From assembly GCF_003931565.1 (NCBI RefSeq), contig NZ_RRYI01000004.1:1-64000 (forward strand): DNA of 64,000 nt, in the 5' to 3' direction. Made by a program: the position numbers and the translations under genes. Origin of the DNA: Caulobacter sp. 602-1. GTDB taxonomy: Bacteria > Pseudomonadota > Alphaproteobacteria > Caulobacterales > Caulobacteraceae. Of this stretch, positions 18,308 to 26,823 are shown in pieces (the first letter of the stretch is position 1; each line of letters opens with the position of its first letter). The notes under the pieces are model-generated. The model was not told the DNA's origin, searched no databases, and was given only the letters and a program-made list of their open reading frames with translations.

Positions 18308-19506
18308 GCGGCGGAGCGCGCGCGTCGGTCGGCGGTTACGCCCAGTTCGCGATAGACGTCCAGCACCTCGCCGCAAATGGCGTTCCAGTCATAGCGGGCG
18401 CTGGTCCGGCGGGCGGCGCGGCCCAGGCGCACCCGGCGCAGGGGTTCGGAGATCAGGCTCTGGATCGCCGCGGCATAGGTCTGCGCGTCGGCGCTGGCGG
18501 CCAGTACGCCGTCCTGACCATCGGCGATCAGGGCGCTGGTGCTGGGCGCGCGGGGGCAGACCACGGCCAGGCCCGCGGCCATGCCCTCCAGGCTGGCGTT
18601 GCCGAAAGCTTCGGTCAGGCTGGGGTTGAACAGGATGTCAGCGCTGGAGACCGCGCGGCCCAGCGCGGCGCCGTCCAGGTGGCCGGTCAGGATAGCCTCG
18701 GGCAGGCGTTCTTCCACGAAGGCGCGGGCCGGGCCTTCGCCGATGATCAGGGGGCGGATCGGTTGACCGCGCAGCCGGACGAGCGTCTCGCAGAGGACGT
18801 CCAGGCCCTTCTCCATGACCAGGCGGCCCAGGAACGCGACGACGATCTCGTTGTCGTCGACACCCATCGAGCGACGCCAGTCCAGGTCGCGGCGCGCGGG
18901 CGAGAACCGGTCACGGTCGACGCCCCGGCCCCAGACGCGCACGCGCTCGCCCAGGCCCTGCTCGCGAAGCAGCTCCGCGATCGGCGCGTTGGGGGCCAAC
19001 ACGCGGTCGCACCCGCGATAGAACCTGTCCAGATAGCGCTCGGCGGTGGGGCGTAGCCAATCGAGGCCGTAGTACGACAGGTAGGTCTCGAACCGGGTGT
19101 GCAGGCTGGCCACGACCGGCAGGCCCATCTTGCGGCCCCATTTTCCGGCCTGGTTACCCAGGAGGTCGGGCGCGGACAGATGGACGGCGGTCGGGCGGAA
19201 GTCGGCCAGATCGGCGCGCAGCGCGCGGTTCAGGCCCAGCGCCAGGCGATACTCGCCGCGTCCCGGAATCGCGATCGATGGCGCGGACACAAGTTCACCG
19301 GCCGGTTCGAACGCTGGCGTATCGGTGGTGGGCGAGTAGACGCGAACCTCGGCGCCGTGACTGATCAGATAGGCGGACAAGCGGTTGAGGGCCTGGTTCG
19401 AGCCGTCACGCGTGTAATTGTAGTTCCCGGAAAACAGCGCCAGACGCAGGCCTTCGGCGGATTTTTCCTCTGCGGGCTGATGAAAAGGTCTTTCCGCGAG
19501 CAGCAC
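18304..19506 (-). CDS. GT4-family glycosyltransferase
   Basis: About 400-aa cytoplasmic GT-B glycosyltransferase. The N-terminal acceptor domain has SGNYNYTRDGSNQALNRL and VASLHTRFETYLSYYGL. The C-terminal donor domain has VAFLGRLVMEKGLDVL, IIGEGPA and the EX7E-type stretch PSLTEAFGNASLEGMAAG. It is close to the GT4 group that includes mannosyl- and glucosyltransferases acting on lipid acceptors. The start is uncertain: GTG 19506 has GGAGG just upstream, ATG 19566 and 19620 are longer options, and the conserved fold begins about 20 residues after the chosen start. It is coupled to the UPF0104 gene and may be divergently regulated with the nucleotidyltransferase at 19860. Confidence 0.83.
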   Translation of the reverse strand: MLLAERPFHQPAEEKSAEGLRLALFSGNYNYTRDGSNQALNRLSAYLISHGAEVRVYSPTTDTPAFEPAGELVSAPSIAIPGRGEYRLALGLNRALRADLADFRPTAVHLSAPDLLGNQAGKWGRKMGLPVVASLHTRFETYLSYYGLDWLRPTAERYLDRFYRGCDRVLAPNAPIAELLREQGLGERVRVWGRGVDRDRFSPARRDLDWRRSMGVDDNEIVVAFLGRLVMEKGLDVLCETLVRLRGQPIRPLIIGEGPARAFVEERLPEAILTGHLDGAALGRAVSSADILFNPSLTEAFGNASLEGMAAGLAVVCPRAPSTSALIADGQDGVLAASADAQTYAAAIQSLISEPLRRVRLGRAARRTSARYDWNAICGEVLDVYRELGVTADRRARSAA

Positions 19507-19859
19507 GACGCCTCCGTTGGTTACATCTTCGAAGCCCCGCCCGCCTCCGAATATGACAATGGTCATATGGTGGAATGGTTCAGTTTCCGGAAGGGGCGAA
19601 AGACGTCCTTTTCCGTGCACGGTAGGTTCACTGTAGCGTCTGGGTTACACCTCCCAAGGCGTGTCCTTGGGAGCGCGGTCTTGGAAAAACGCGCGGGGGG
19701 GCTTGCGCCGCGACGCCATGATCGGCTTTTGGCGGTCCGCTCGGACTTGCCGTGGGGCTGGTTCGTGCTCAGTTATGCGCCCGGGGCCGCGAGGTGGGCG
19801 GTCCAACGATTCCTAAAGGGGCCGCCCCGCCCCGATTTCCAGCGAGATCCCGAAACGTC
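19507..19859. other. Divergent intergenic region with a 9-bp perfect hairpin
   Basis: 353 nt between the divergent GT4 and nucleotidyltransferase starts. It holds one clear structure: CTCCCAAGG, 5-nt loop, CCTTGGGAG at 19651-19673. No T-run follows on either strand, so it is more likely an operator or 5' leader element than a terminator. The leftward part may code if GT4 starts further upstream. I see no convincing promoter hexamers. Confidence 0.4.
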
Positions 19860-20624
19860 ATGCAGCCGGTCAAGACCCTCATTCTCAGCGCCGGTCAGGG
19901 CAAGCGCCTGTCGCCCCTGACCGACGACCGGCCCAAGTGCCTGGTCGAGCTGGCCGGCCGTACGGTGCTGGAATGGCAGCTGCGCCACCTGCATCGGGCG
20001 GGCGTCACCGAGGCGGTGGTCGTCACCGGTTTCCGCGCCGATCTGGTCGAGGCCGAGGTCGCGCGCTTGCGGTTCCCGGGCATGAGCGTTCGTACGCTCT
20101 ACAACCCCTTCTACAGCGTGACCGACAACCTCGCGACCTGCTGGCTGGCGCGCGAGGAGATGCGCGGCGGGCCGTTCATGATCCTCAATGGCGACACCCT
20201 GTTCGAGCCGGCCATCGCCGAGCGTCTGATCAGCGCGCCGGCCGCCCCGATCACCGTGACGGTCGATCGCAAGGCCGACGGCGTCTATGACAGCGACGAC
20301 ATGAAGGTCCTGACCGAGGGCGACGCCCTGCGCGCCATCGGAAAGACGATCACCGCGTACGATGCTGAATCGATCGGCTTCCTGCGCTTCGACGCCGAGG
20401 GCTCGGCCCTTTTCATCGAGACGCTGGAAAGGATCATGCGCACGCCGGAAGGCCTGAAGCGCTGGTATCTCAGCGTGATCAACGAGATCGCCCAGGCCCA
20501 CGATGTGGTCCGCGTGCGCTCGATCCAGGGCCTGGAGTGGGCCGAGATGGACTTCCCCGAAGACCTGGTGCGCAACCGCGCCCTGACCGCCGAGTGGGCG
20601 GCGAAGGAAACGGTTTCGGCTTAG
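19860..20624 (+). CDS. Sugar-phosphate / choline-phosphate-type nucleotidyltransferase
   Basis: 254-aa nucleotidyltransferase of the NTP_transferase (LicC/RfbA-like) fold. The signature LILSAGQGKRLSPLTDDRPKC lies at residues 7-27, and a metal-site region FMILNGDTLFE near 100. The short length and NPFYSVTDNLATCWL stretch resemble phosphocholine or aminoethylphosphonate cytidylyltransferases more than hexose-1-phosphate enzymes, so an activated headgroup for a lipid or polysaccharide is plausible. The ATG at 19860 is preferred over a 36-residue longer Arg/Gly-rich start because the fold begins at residue 5. It converges on the NTP transferase that heads the sphingolipid island, sharing a 4-nt TTAG. 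Confidence 0.82.
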   Translation: MQPVKTLILSAGQGKRLSPLTDDRPKCLVELAGRTVLEWQLRHLHRAGVTEAVVVTGFRADLVEAEVARLRFPGMSVRTLYNPFYSVTDNLATCWLAREEMRGGPFMILNGDTLFEPAIAERLISAPAAPITVTVDRKADGVYDSDDMKVLTEGDALRAIGKTITAYDAESIGFLRFDAEGSALFIETLERIMRTPEGLKRWYLSVINEIAQAHDVVRVRSIQGLEWAEMDFPEDLVRNRALTAEWAAKETVSA

Positions 20625-21412
20625 GCCTCGGCCGTGGTGGGCGAGGTTTCGCCCACCAGCTCGCGCACCAAGTCCAGATCCGACGGCTTGTCGACATCGA
20701 CCGCCGCTAGGCCGTCGTGGGCGCGCACGGCGGCCGCCTTGACGTGGGCCAGCTTGCCTAGCTTCAGCACGGCCTCGTCCAGGGTCAGCCAGTTCAGCAG
20801 GTAGCGGATCAGGAAGCCGGGCCCCAGCATGGCGGCGATCTTCCAGGGCTGCTTGCGCAGCGCCTCGACCTTGCGCCAGACGTGGACGACGTTGAGAGCG
20901 TTCTCGTTACGCAGCAGGAAGAGATTGCAGCCCGAATAGCGACCGTCCTGGAAGCGCAGATAGGTCCGCTTGGTCCGCGGCGCGGCGGCCCGCACGCGGT
21001 CCTCGGGGGCCAGCAGCACGGCGACGTCGGCCCAGTCCGGGGTATCGGCCAGGAACTGGGTGATCCACTCGGGCTTGAGCAGGGCGTGGTCGACCGTGGT
21101 CACCACCAACGGGAAGCCGAGCCGATGCGCGGCGTTCTCGACGCTCTGGCTGGGCCCCGCGGCGGTGGGCAGCACCACGACACTGGCGCCCGCCAAGGCC
21201 GTCTTGATCGCCTCGTCATTGGCCGCGACGCCGACGCTTTCGGGGCCGGCGGCCTCGATCGCGCCCAGCACGCGGCTCAGCAGGGTCTTGCCCTCCAGCG
21301 TGATCAGGGCCTTGTGGCCGACGCCGGCATAGGCGGCGACCGGATCGACCTCGCCGCCGCGCGAGCCGGCCAGGACCAGGACCTTGAAGCCGCCGCCAGG
21401 AGCCGGGTTCAC
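20621..21412 (-). CDS. MobA-like NTP transferase family protein in the ceramide operon
   Basis: 263-aa protein of the nucleotidyltransferase fold (FKVLVLAGSRGGEVDPVA at 9-26, HKALITLEGKTLL, VTTVDHALL). The usual GGxSxRMG loop is modified to GSRGGEVD, so nucleotide specificity is unclear. The GTG start overlaps the bCerS stop (GTGA), so it is the last gene of the HIT, LptF, LptG, bCerS run. The pairing with ceramide synthase suggests that it helps build an activated headgroup or modifies a lipid intermediate. No characterised function is known to me for this member. Confidence 0.78.
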   Translation of the reverse strand: MNPAPGGGFKVLVLAGSRGGEVDPVAAYAGVGHKALITLEGKTLLSRVLGAIEAAGPESVGVAANDEAIKTALAGASVVVLPTAAGPSQSVENAAHRLGFPLVVTTVDHALLKPEWITQFLADTPDWADVAVLLAPEDRVRAAAPRTKRTYLRFQDGRYSGCNLFLLRNENALNVVHVWRKVEALRKQPWKIAAMLGPGFLIRYLLNWLTLDEAVLKLGKLAHVKAAAVRAHDGLAAVDVDKPSDLDLVRELVGETSPTTAEA

Positions 21413-22563
21413 AGCGCTTTCTCGTAGACGCGATAGGTCTTGTAGTGCGTGCCGCCGACGTTCTCGGCGATGTGGGTCATGGCCTTGTTGGCCTCCAGCA
21501 CCCACGAGATCTCGTAGCGATTGTAGCCAAGGCTCATCGCCATATCGCGGCTGGCCTTCATCATCCAGAAGGGCAGCATGCGGCCACGCTGGGTGCTGGC
21601 GAACTTTCTCTTCACGCCCATCAGCGGGATGCGCGCCGACTTCACGCCCTTGACCTTCAGTCGCCAGAGGAGCTTGGCCCAGCCGAACGGCAAGAGCTTG
21701 CCGCCCAGGTCGGCGATGGCCTCGTTGATGTTGGGCAGGAAGACCACGACGCCGGCGGCCTCGCCGTCGATCTCGGCGAACCAGATCAGGCGCTTGTCGA
21801 TCACTTGCTTGAGCGCCTTGCCCAGCTGAGCGGTCTCGGCCTCCGTGGTGGGGGTGAAGCCCCAGTTGTCCGACCACGCGTCGTTGAGGATGTCCGTCAG
21901 GGTCTGGACCTCCGCGTCGTAGCGCTTCATGTCCAGTTGGCGCAGCACGACTCCGGCGGGCAGGCCGCGCTTGACGCGACGCTGGGCGATCTCGGGAATA
22001 TCGCCGCTCTCGTCGGCGCGATAGGCGAACAGGTCCTGAGCCTTGGCGTAGCCCTGTTCCTCCACGCGCTTGCCGGCATAGGCCGGGTCGTGGCCCATCA
22101 GGATCATCGGCGGGGTGTCGAAGCCCTCGACCAGCAGGCCGACTTCCTCGTTGATCGACAGGTTGAACGGGCCGACCGCGTGAGTGCGGCCACGCGCGCG
22201 CAGCCAGTCCTCGGCGGCGCGGAACAGCACCTCGAACACCGCCGAGTCGTCCTCGGCCGCGATCATGCCGAAGTGGCCGTCCAGGCGGCCCGGCGTCGGC
22301 TGCGGCGTCAGGTGGTCGATCTGGGCGCTGATCCGGCCCACGTCGCGACCGCCGCGCGTGGCCAGGAACAGCTGGACCTCGGCGTGGGCGAAGAAGGGAT
22401 TGGTCTTCGGCGTCAGGGCCTCGGTGCGCTCCATGAACAGCGGCGTGATCCAGTTGGGATCCTTGGCGTTCAGGCGGGCGGGCAGGGCGATGAAGCGCTT
22501 CAGCTCCCGGGGCGTCTTGACCGGAATGACGGTGAGGTCGGCGTTGGCGGAATCGAAAGGCAT
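21409..22563 (-). CDS. bcerS: Bacterial ceramide synthase (N-acyltransferase)
   Basis: 384-aa protein of the GNAT-like fold that corresponds by sequence type and context to the Caulobacter ceramide synthase bCerS, which N-acylates the sphingoid base (3-ketosphinganine in the bacterial route) to give (keto)ceramide. Recognisable stretches are NAKDPNWITPLFMERTEAL near 31-49, GPFNLSINEEVGLLVEGF, and a C-terminal GYNRYEISWVLEANKAM typical of acyltransferases that hold CoA or ACP. The ATG at 22563 overlaps the LptG-like stop by one base (TGATG) and has GGAGGGG in front. The acyl donor is likely provided by AasR and AcpR encoded 10 kb away. Confidence 0.86.
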   Translation of the reverse strand: MPFDSANADLTVIPVKTPRELKRFIALPARLNAKDPNWITPLFMERTEALTPKTNPFFAHAEVQLFLATRGGRDVGRISAQIDHLTPQPTPGRLDGHFGMIAAEDDSAVFEVLFRAAEDWLRARGRTHAVGPFNLSINEEVGLLVEGFDTPPMILMGHDPAYAGKRVEEQGYAKAQDLFAYRADESGDIPEIAQRRVKRGLPAGVVLRQLDMKRYDAEVQTLTDILNDAWSDNWGFTPTTEAETAQLGKALKQVIDKRLIWFAEIDGEAAGVVVFLPNINEAIADLGGKLLPFGWAKLLWRLKVKGVKSARIPLMGVKRKFASTQRGRMLPFWMMKASRDMAMSLGYNRYEISWVLEANKAMTHIAENVGGTHYKTYRVYEKAL

Positions 22564-23624
22564 CACCCCTCCAGGGCCAGGAATGTGCGGATGGCGAGGG
22601 CGCCGAAGATCGCCGGCGCGGCCCAGACGGCCAGGAACGGGGCCAGCGCGCCGGATTCGCCCAGAGCGGTCAGCATGCCGTTGGCCACCAGGAAGAAGAG
22701 GCCCGCGCCCAGACCGGCGGTCAGCAGGACGGCCCCCTGGCCGCTGCGGAAATTGGCCAGGGCGACGGGCGCGCTCAGCAGCAGCATGACCAGCGTCACG
22801 AACGGGCCGGCGAAGGCCGCGTGGAAGTGGGTGCGGTAGAAGCTCTCGGGCCGGTCCGAGCCGCCGTTCTGCAAGGCCCGCTTGGCGGAGGCGGCGGTGG
22901 GCACGGCGTCGTCGCCGAACAGGCTCTGGACGTCGCGCGGCTTCAGCGCGGCGGGCCACGTGGTCGAGGCCGCGGTCGAGGTCTGGGCCAGATCACCGGA
23001 GAAGCGCGTGGTTTTCGGCTGTTCCAGCGTCCAGCGATCGTTGGCGTAGAGGGCTTTCTGAGCCTCGACCTTCTCGACCAGGATGCCCTTGGGATCGCGG
23101 CGGAAGATGGTGACATTGTCCATCTCGCGGCCGTCGGCGGTGGCCGTGGCCCCGATGACCAGGTCGGACCCCGCGCGGAAGGTGCGCGGGGCGGGAACCT
23201 TGCGCTCCGCCACGGGGGTCGTGTTCTTCCACCAGTCGGCCAGGGCCGGATCGGCGCGGGGCGCCAGGTATTGGCCGCAGAGAGCGTCCAGCAGCATCAC
23301 GAAGATGGCCGCGGGCATGGCCATGCCGATGATGCGGTAACCCGAGACGCCCGTGGCGCGCATGGCGACGATGGCGCTTTCACGGGCCAGCTGCGAGAAG
23401 GCGAACAGGCCGCCGGCCAGCACGGCGATCGGGGCGATCTGCTCGAACAGGCGCGGCAGGCGCATGAAGGCGTAGTAGGCCACGCCCGACATCCCCAGGC
23501 CGCGGTCGAGGATGTCGTTGGTTACGTCCAGCAGATCCAGGATCTGCAGGATCGACATCAGGATCAGGGCCGCGCCGAGGATACGGGTGGCGACCGTCTT
23601 CAGGACGTAGAGCTGCAGTCTCAT
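22563..23624 (-). CDS. LptG-like permease (YjgP/YjgQ family), sphingolipid-locus paralog
   Basis: 353-aa inner-membrane protein of the LptF/LptG family: three N-terminal hydrophobic segments (about 14-34, 55-78 and 98-118), a periplasmic beta-jellyroll of about 130 residues (GREMDNVTIFRRDPKG), and three C-terminal segments (about 265-350). Canonical LptG takes LPS from the inner membrane for the LptBFGC bridge. Coupling here to bcerS, and the LptC-like gene at 36484, suggest a paralogous machine for ceramide lipids; whether the genome has a separate canonical pair cannot be seen. The 4-nt overlap with the LptF-like gene fixes the ATG at 23624. Confidence 0.87.
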   Translation of the reverse strand: MRLQLYVLKTVATRILGAALILMSILQILDLLDVTNDILDRGLGMSGVAYYAFMRLPRLFEQIAPIAVLAGGLFAFSQLARESAIVAMRATGVSGYRIIGMAMPAAIFVMLLDALCGQYLAPRADPALADWWKNTTPVAERKVPAPRTFRAGSDLVIGATATADGREMDNVTIFRRDPKGILVEKVEAQKALYANDRWTLEQPKTTRFSGDLAQTSTAASTTWPAALKPRDVQSLFGDDAVPTAASAKRALQNGGSDRPESFYRTHFHAAFAGPFVTLVMLLLSAPVALANFRSGQGAVLLTAGLGAGLFFLVANGMLTALGESGALAPFLAVWAAPAIFGALAIRTFLALEG

Positions 23625-24841
23625 GCGGCTTGTCGCTTTTTCGGCAGGGGGAGGAGGCGGACGACGCGCGTGACCAGCTTGTTGATGCGGCGCACGGTGC
23701 GCGAGACCGGCGTGTCGCCCGGACGGGTGCGGCTGCCCATGAACAGCCAGACGCCGAGGCCCGCGAAGATCGCAAACGGAACCCAGATGGCTGGGATGGT
23801 CGGCAACTTGCCGGACGAGGCCATGCTCTGGCCCAGGAGCAGCGAATGCTGGAAGGCCAGCAGCAGGACGCCGGCCATGACAAGGCCCGGCGCGCGGTTG
23901 CCGCGCTTGGAGGCCAGGCCCAGCGGGAATGCCAGCATCGGCAGGAACGGCAGGAACGCCGCGCGGGCCAGGCGGCCGTAGAGTTCGCTCAGCAGCGTGG
24001 CCTTGGGAACGATCGGATTGGGCAGTTTGGACTGTCTGTAGAGCTCGCCCAGGGTCAGCTCGCGCTCGTCGCCGCCTCGGGCGCGCAGCAGCACCGCCGC
24101 GGCGCTGAGGGGGGTCTGGGTGGTCAGGCTGCTGAAAGCCAGGTTGCGGTAGTCGCCAGCGGAGTCACGCGCGATACGGCGGCCGTCCTTCAGGTCCATG
24201 GTGATGGTCTTGCCGCCCGGATCCATCTTCAGGTCGGCCTGGGCGGCGGTGATGATCTCCTCCTGGCCGCGCGCGTCCAGGCGGCGGATGAAGACCCGCG
24301 TCAGGCGCTGGCCGGCGACGTCGGCGCTGTCGGCGGTCATCAGCGAGCCCTTGTCGTCGATGAAGGCCCCGCCCGCCAGGCGTCCGTTCCAGCCGGCGTT
24401 GATCGCCGCGTGCATCACCGCGCGATAGGCGTAGCGGCTATAGGGCTGCATGTAGCCGAACACGATCAGGCTGAAGACGCTGAGGAACAGGCCGACGGCC
24501 AGGAACGGCGCGGCGATGCGCTCCAGCGACTGGCCGCTGGCCAGCAGGGCGTCGATCTCAGAGCCGTCCGACAGCTTGGTGATGACGATGAACAACGCCA
24601 CGAAGAACGCGACCGGCAGGGCCAGGCCCAGATAGTGCGGCACAAGGTTGGCGGCCAATTGGGCGACATAGCCGAAGCGGGCGCTGCTTTGAGACAGGGC
24701 GTCCAGCAGGCGCAGGACGCGCTCCAGCAGCAGCGCCACGACCGTGACGCCCAGGCACCCGACCAGCGGCCAGAACAGCAGGCGCAAGAGATAGCGGTCG
24801 ATCAGCCTCACCGGGCCGATGGTCAATTCCTTGGCGCTCAC
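23621..24841 (-). CDS. LptF-like permease (YjgP/YjgQ family), sphingolipid-locus paralog
   Basis: 406-aa inner-membrane protein with the LptF/LptG architecture: hydrophobic segments near 22-45, 60-85 and 103-122, a periplasmic domain (DSADVAGQRLTRVFIRRLDARGQEEI) and three further segments at the end. The early motif LIDRYLLRLLFWPLVGCLG and the coupling-helix-like SDGSEIDALLASGQSLERI match LptF. GTG 24841 overlaps the HIT-gene stop as GTGA; GTG 24853 would be four residues longer. With the LptG-like partner it should form a heterodimer needing an LptB-type ATPase, which is not encoded in this window. Confidence 0.87.
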   Translation of the reverse strand: MSAKELTIGPVRLIDRYLLRLLFWPLVGCLGVTVVALLLERVLRLLDALSQSSARFGYVAQLAANLVPHYLGLALPVAFFVALFIVITKLSDGSEIDALLASGQSLERIAAPFLAVGLFLSVFSLIVFGYMQPYSRYAYRAVMHAAINAGWNGRLAGGAFIDDKGSLMTADSADVAGQRLTRVFIRRLDARGQEEIITAAQADLKMDPGGKTITMDLKDGRRIARDSAGDYRNLAFSSLTTQTPLSAAAVLLRARGGDERELTLGELYRQSKLPNPIVPKATLLSELYGRLARAAFLPFLPMLAFPLGLASKRGNRAPGLVMAGVLLLAFQHSLLLGQSMASSGKLPTIPAIWVPFAIFAGLGVWLFMGSRTRPGDTPVSRTVRRINKLVTRVVRLLPLPKKRQAA

Positions 24842-25275
24842 GCTTGGACCCACGCCTCGGCGAAGCGCTGCGCCAGGCGCTCGACGCCCTCGCTCGAAAG
24901 CGCCACGGCGGTTCCCAGGGCCGGGGCTGCGGGCCAGCCGGCGTCGGGGAAGCTCTGTCCCTCGTGCTCGCGCGCGCCCTCATAGCGGGGCAGCACGTGG
25001 AAGTGGACGTCCTTGTCGACCATCATCAGCATCAGGTAGTTGATCTTCTCGTAGTCGACTTGCGCCTTCAGAAGGCGCTCAATGCCCGCCACGGCGACTT
25101 GCAGGTCGGCGAAGGCGGCGGGACTCACCTCGGAGAACGCCTGGACTGTTTCCTTGCACACCAGGACCAAAGACCCAAATGTCGGTTGCTTCGGACGGAC
25201 CAGAATCAACCAGTGATCGGTCTCCGCGATCTTGGAGCCGGGATAGCCGAACGCCAGAGCTGTGGGATTGGTCAT
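24838..25275 (-). CDS. HIT-domain (histidine triad) protein
   Basis: 145-aa HIT-superfamily protein with the catalytic HxHxHxx-type run reduced to HFHVLPRY at about 104-111, the arrangement of FHIT/galT-like hydrolases that split nucleotide-phosphoryl linkages. It begins the leftward sphingolipid operon (HIT, LptF-like, LptG-like, bcerS, NTP transferase). A role in recycling or cleaving a nucleotide-activated headgroup is plausible but unproven. ATG 25275 is favoured over a 24-residue extension because the HIT fold starts immediately. Confidence 0.82.
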   Translation of the reverse strand: MTNPTALAFGYPGSKIAETDHWLILVRPKQPTFGSLVLVCKETVQAFSEVSPAAFADLQVAVAGIERLLKAQVDYEKINYLMLMMVDKDVHFHVLPRYEGAREHEGQSFPDAGWPAAPALGTAVALSSEGVERLAQRFAEAWVQA

Positions 25276-25337
25276 GAGAAAGCCGGAACTTCGGGCTGAT
25301 GTCGCCCGCACGTAACAATAGGGATGCGGCGTTTTAG

Positions 25338-25835
25338 ATGAAAGCATGTTCCGTTCTCGTCGGCGCGATGTTGTTGGCGTCCGCGACGGCGGGGATCGTT
25401 CGGGCCGAAGGCGTGGCTCGGCCCCTGACGGACAAGGAGTGCGTCGGCCGCAAGAGCGCCACGCGCCTGAACGTGCAGGTCGGGGCGTTGCGGTCGAACG
25501 CCGGCGAGGTGGTGATCACGGTCTATCCGGGCGATCCGAGCCGTTTCCTGGCCCCGCGCGGCAAGGTGGAGCGGGCGCGGGTCAGAACCTCGGCGCCAAT
25601 GAGCCAAGCCTGTTTCTGGCTGCCGTCGCCCAGCGACGCCTATGCGGTGGAGGTCTATCACGACGCCAACGCCAACAAGGAGCTGGACCGCAGCCCGCAG
25701 GGCATGCCGCTGGAAGGCTACGGCTTTTCCAACGACGCCCCGACGAAGTTCGCCTTTCCCTCGTTCGACGCGGTGCGCTTCGGCGTGAAGACGGGCGAGA
25801 CGACGATCCGGGTCAAGGTGCGCTACCCGCGCTAG
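25338..25835 (+). CDS. Secreted DUF2141-family protein
   Basis: 165-aa protein with a signal peptide (residues 1-23, ending GIVRAEG). The DUF2141 core is present: LNVQVGALRSNAGEVVITVYPGD-type opening, YAVEVYHDANANKELD with the Asn/Asp-rich turn, and GYGFSNDAP. DUF2141 proteins are periplasmic or surface beta-sandwich proteins of unknown role. It is divergent from the HIT gene with 62 nt between starts, and convergent with the phosphoesterase gene, sharing the 4-nt CTAG stop box. Its place inside the sphingolipid island suggests a lipid-binding or envelope role, but nothing in the sequence proves this. Confidence 0.82.
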   Translation: MKACSVLVGAMLLASATAGIVRAEGVARPLTDKECVGRKSATRLNVQVGALRSNAGEVVITVYPGDPSRFLAPRGKVERARVRTSAPMSQACFWLPSPSDAYAVEVYHDANANKELDRSPQGMPLEGYGFSNDAPTKFAFPSFDAVRFGVKTGETTIRVKVRYPR

Positions 25836-26746
25836 GCGACATCGGCCAGGCTGTAGCGACCCAGCTCCGAAAGCCCGTCGCCGTCGGCCTCCACGCCTCG
25901 CACGACGATCCGGGCGTTGTGGCCGCCCTGGGGCTTGGCTTCGACCTCGATCACATGCCAGCGGGCCGGCGAATGGCCGCCCCGTCCCGATGAGGCCGAG
26001 GGAACGCCCAGAACAGGGATCGCCGAGCCCCTTGGGCCGGGCACCGATCCGATGATCGTCTCGTGGGCATGGCCGTGCAGGATGAGGTCGGCCCCATGCT
26101 TGGCCAGCAGCGCGCGCAGGGCCTCCTGGTCGTCCAGCGACTTGCGCTTGGACACCGCGCCCTTGTGCGGCGGGTGGTGCAGGACGACGAGGCGGAAGAG
26201 ATCCTTGTAGGCCGGATCGGCCAGGGCCTTGTCCAACCGCTGAAGCTGATCCTCGCCCAGGCGGCCAGTGGCCAGGTGCGGCGCGGTCGGCACGGCCGAG
26301 CACAGATTGAAGATCGCCACGGGGCCGCGCACGCGCACCTGCGGGAATTGAACCTCGTCCGCGTCGCCCAGCCAGGGCGTCCAGGGCGCGAAGCGTTCGC
26401 CGCCGCCCGCGCCGGCCCGGCCTTTGTCGGAGAGGGCGTCGTGATTGCCGGGGCTGACGGTGCAGTCGCTGGCCGGTCCCAGGGATTCCAGCCACTTCGT
26501 CGCCGCCGCGATCTCCGTATGCGAAGCAAAGTTGGTGAGATCGCCGCTGATCACCACATGATCGGGGCCGGCGGCCTTCACGTCGGCGACCAGGGCCGCC
26601 AGCACTTCGGGCCGGTGGACCTTGCGCTTCTTGCGCCAGGCGATGCGGCTCAGCAGCCGCTTGGTGAAGACGTCCTTCCACCCGAACGCGCCTCGCGGCG
26701 GCGGCAGGTGGGGGTCGGAGAGGTGGGCGATGCGATATATGGACAA
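25832..26746 (-). CDS. Calcineurin-like metallophosphoesterase
   Basis: 304-aa cytoplasmic metallophosphoesterase. All five metal motifs are visible: DPH (in AHLSDPHL, residue 11), GDLTN, GNHDA, LHHPPH and GHAHE. Substrate is unknown; relatives cleave cyclic nucleotides, UDP-diacylglucosamine or phospholipid headgroups. It is divergent from the CDP-alcohol transferase/ceramide-kinase operon with about 77 nt between, so a role in phospholipid or phosphoceramide turnover is worth testing. The start is TTG 26746, as no ATG or GTG lies near the conserved HLSDPHL; this makes it uncertain by a few codons. Confidence 0.85.
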   Translation of the reverse strand: MSIYRIAHLSDPHLPPPRGAFGWKDVFTKRLLSRIAWRKKRKVHRPEVLAALVADVKAAGPDHVVISGDLTNFASHTEIAAATKWLESLGPASDCTVSPGNHDALSDKGRAGAGGGERFAPWTPWLGDADEVQFPQVRVRGPVAIFNLCSAVPTAPHLATGRLGEDQLQRLDKALADPAYKDLFRLVVLHHPPHKGAVSKRKSLDDQEALRALLAKHGADLILHGHAHETIIGSVPGPRGSAIPVLGVPSASSGRGGHSPARWHVIEVEAKPQGGHNARIVVRGVEADGDGLSELGRYSLADVA

Positions 26747-26769
26747 GACGGTTCGGGTCGTTCTGGTCG

Positions 26770-26787
26770 AAGCAGCCGAAGCTGCTT
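26770..26787. promoter_or_regulatory. Inverted repeat in the phosphoesterase / ceramide-phosphoglycerate divergent promoter
   Basis: AAGCAGC-CGAA-GCTGCTT, a perfect 7-bp inverted repeat in the 77-nt gap between two divergent starts. It could be a dimeric operator controlling the ceramide-phosphoglycerate operon or a small hairpin in the leader. An AAGGGG lies further on at 26806-26811, upstream of the TTG start. Confidence 0.42.
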
Positions 26788-26823
26788 ATCAATCGGCTCG
26801 AGATTCAAGGGGTATATCTGTCT

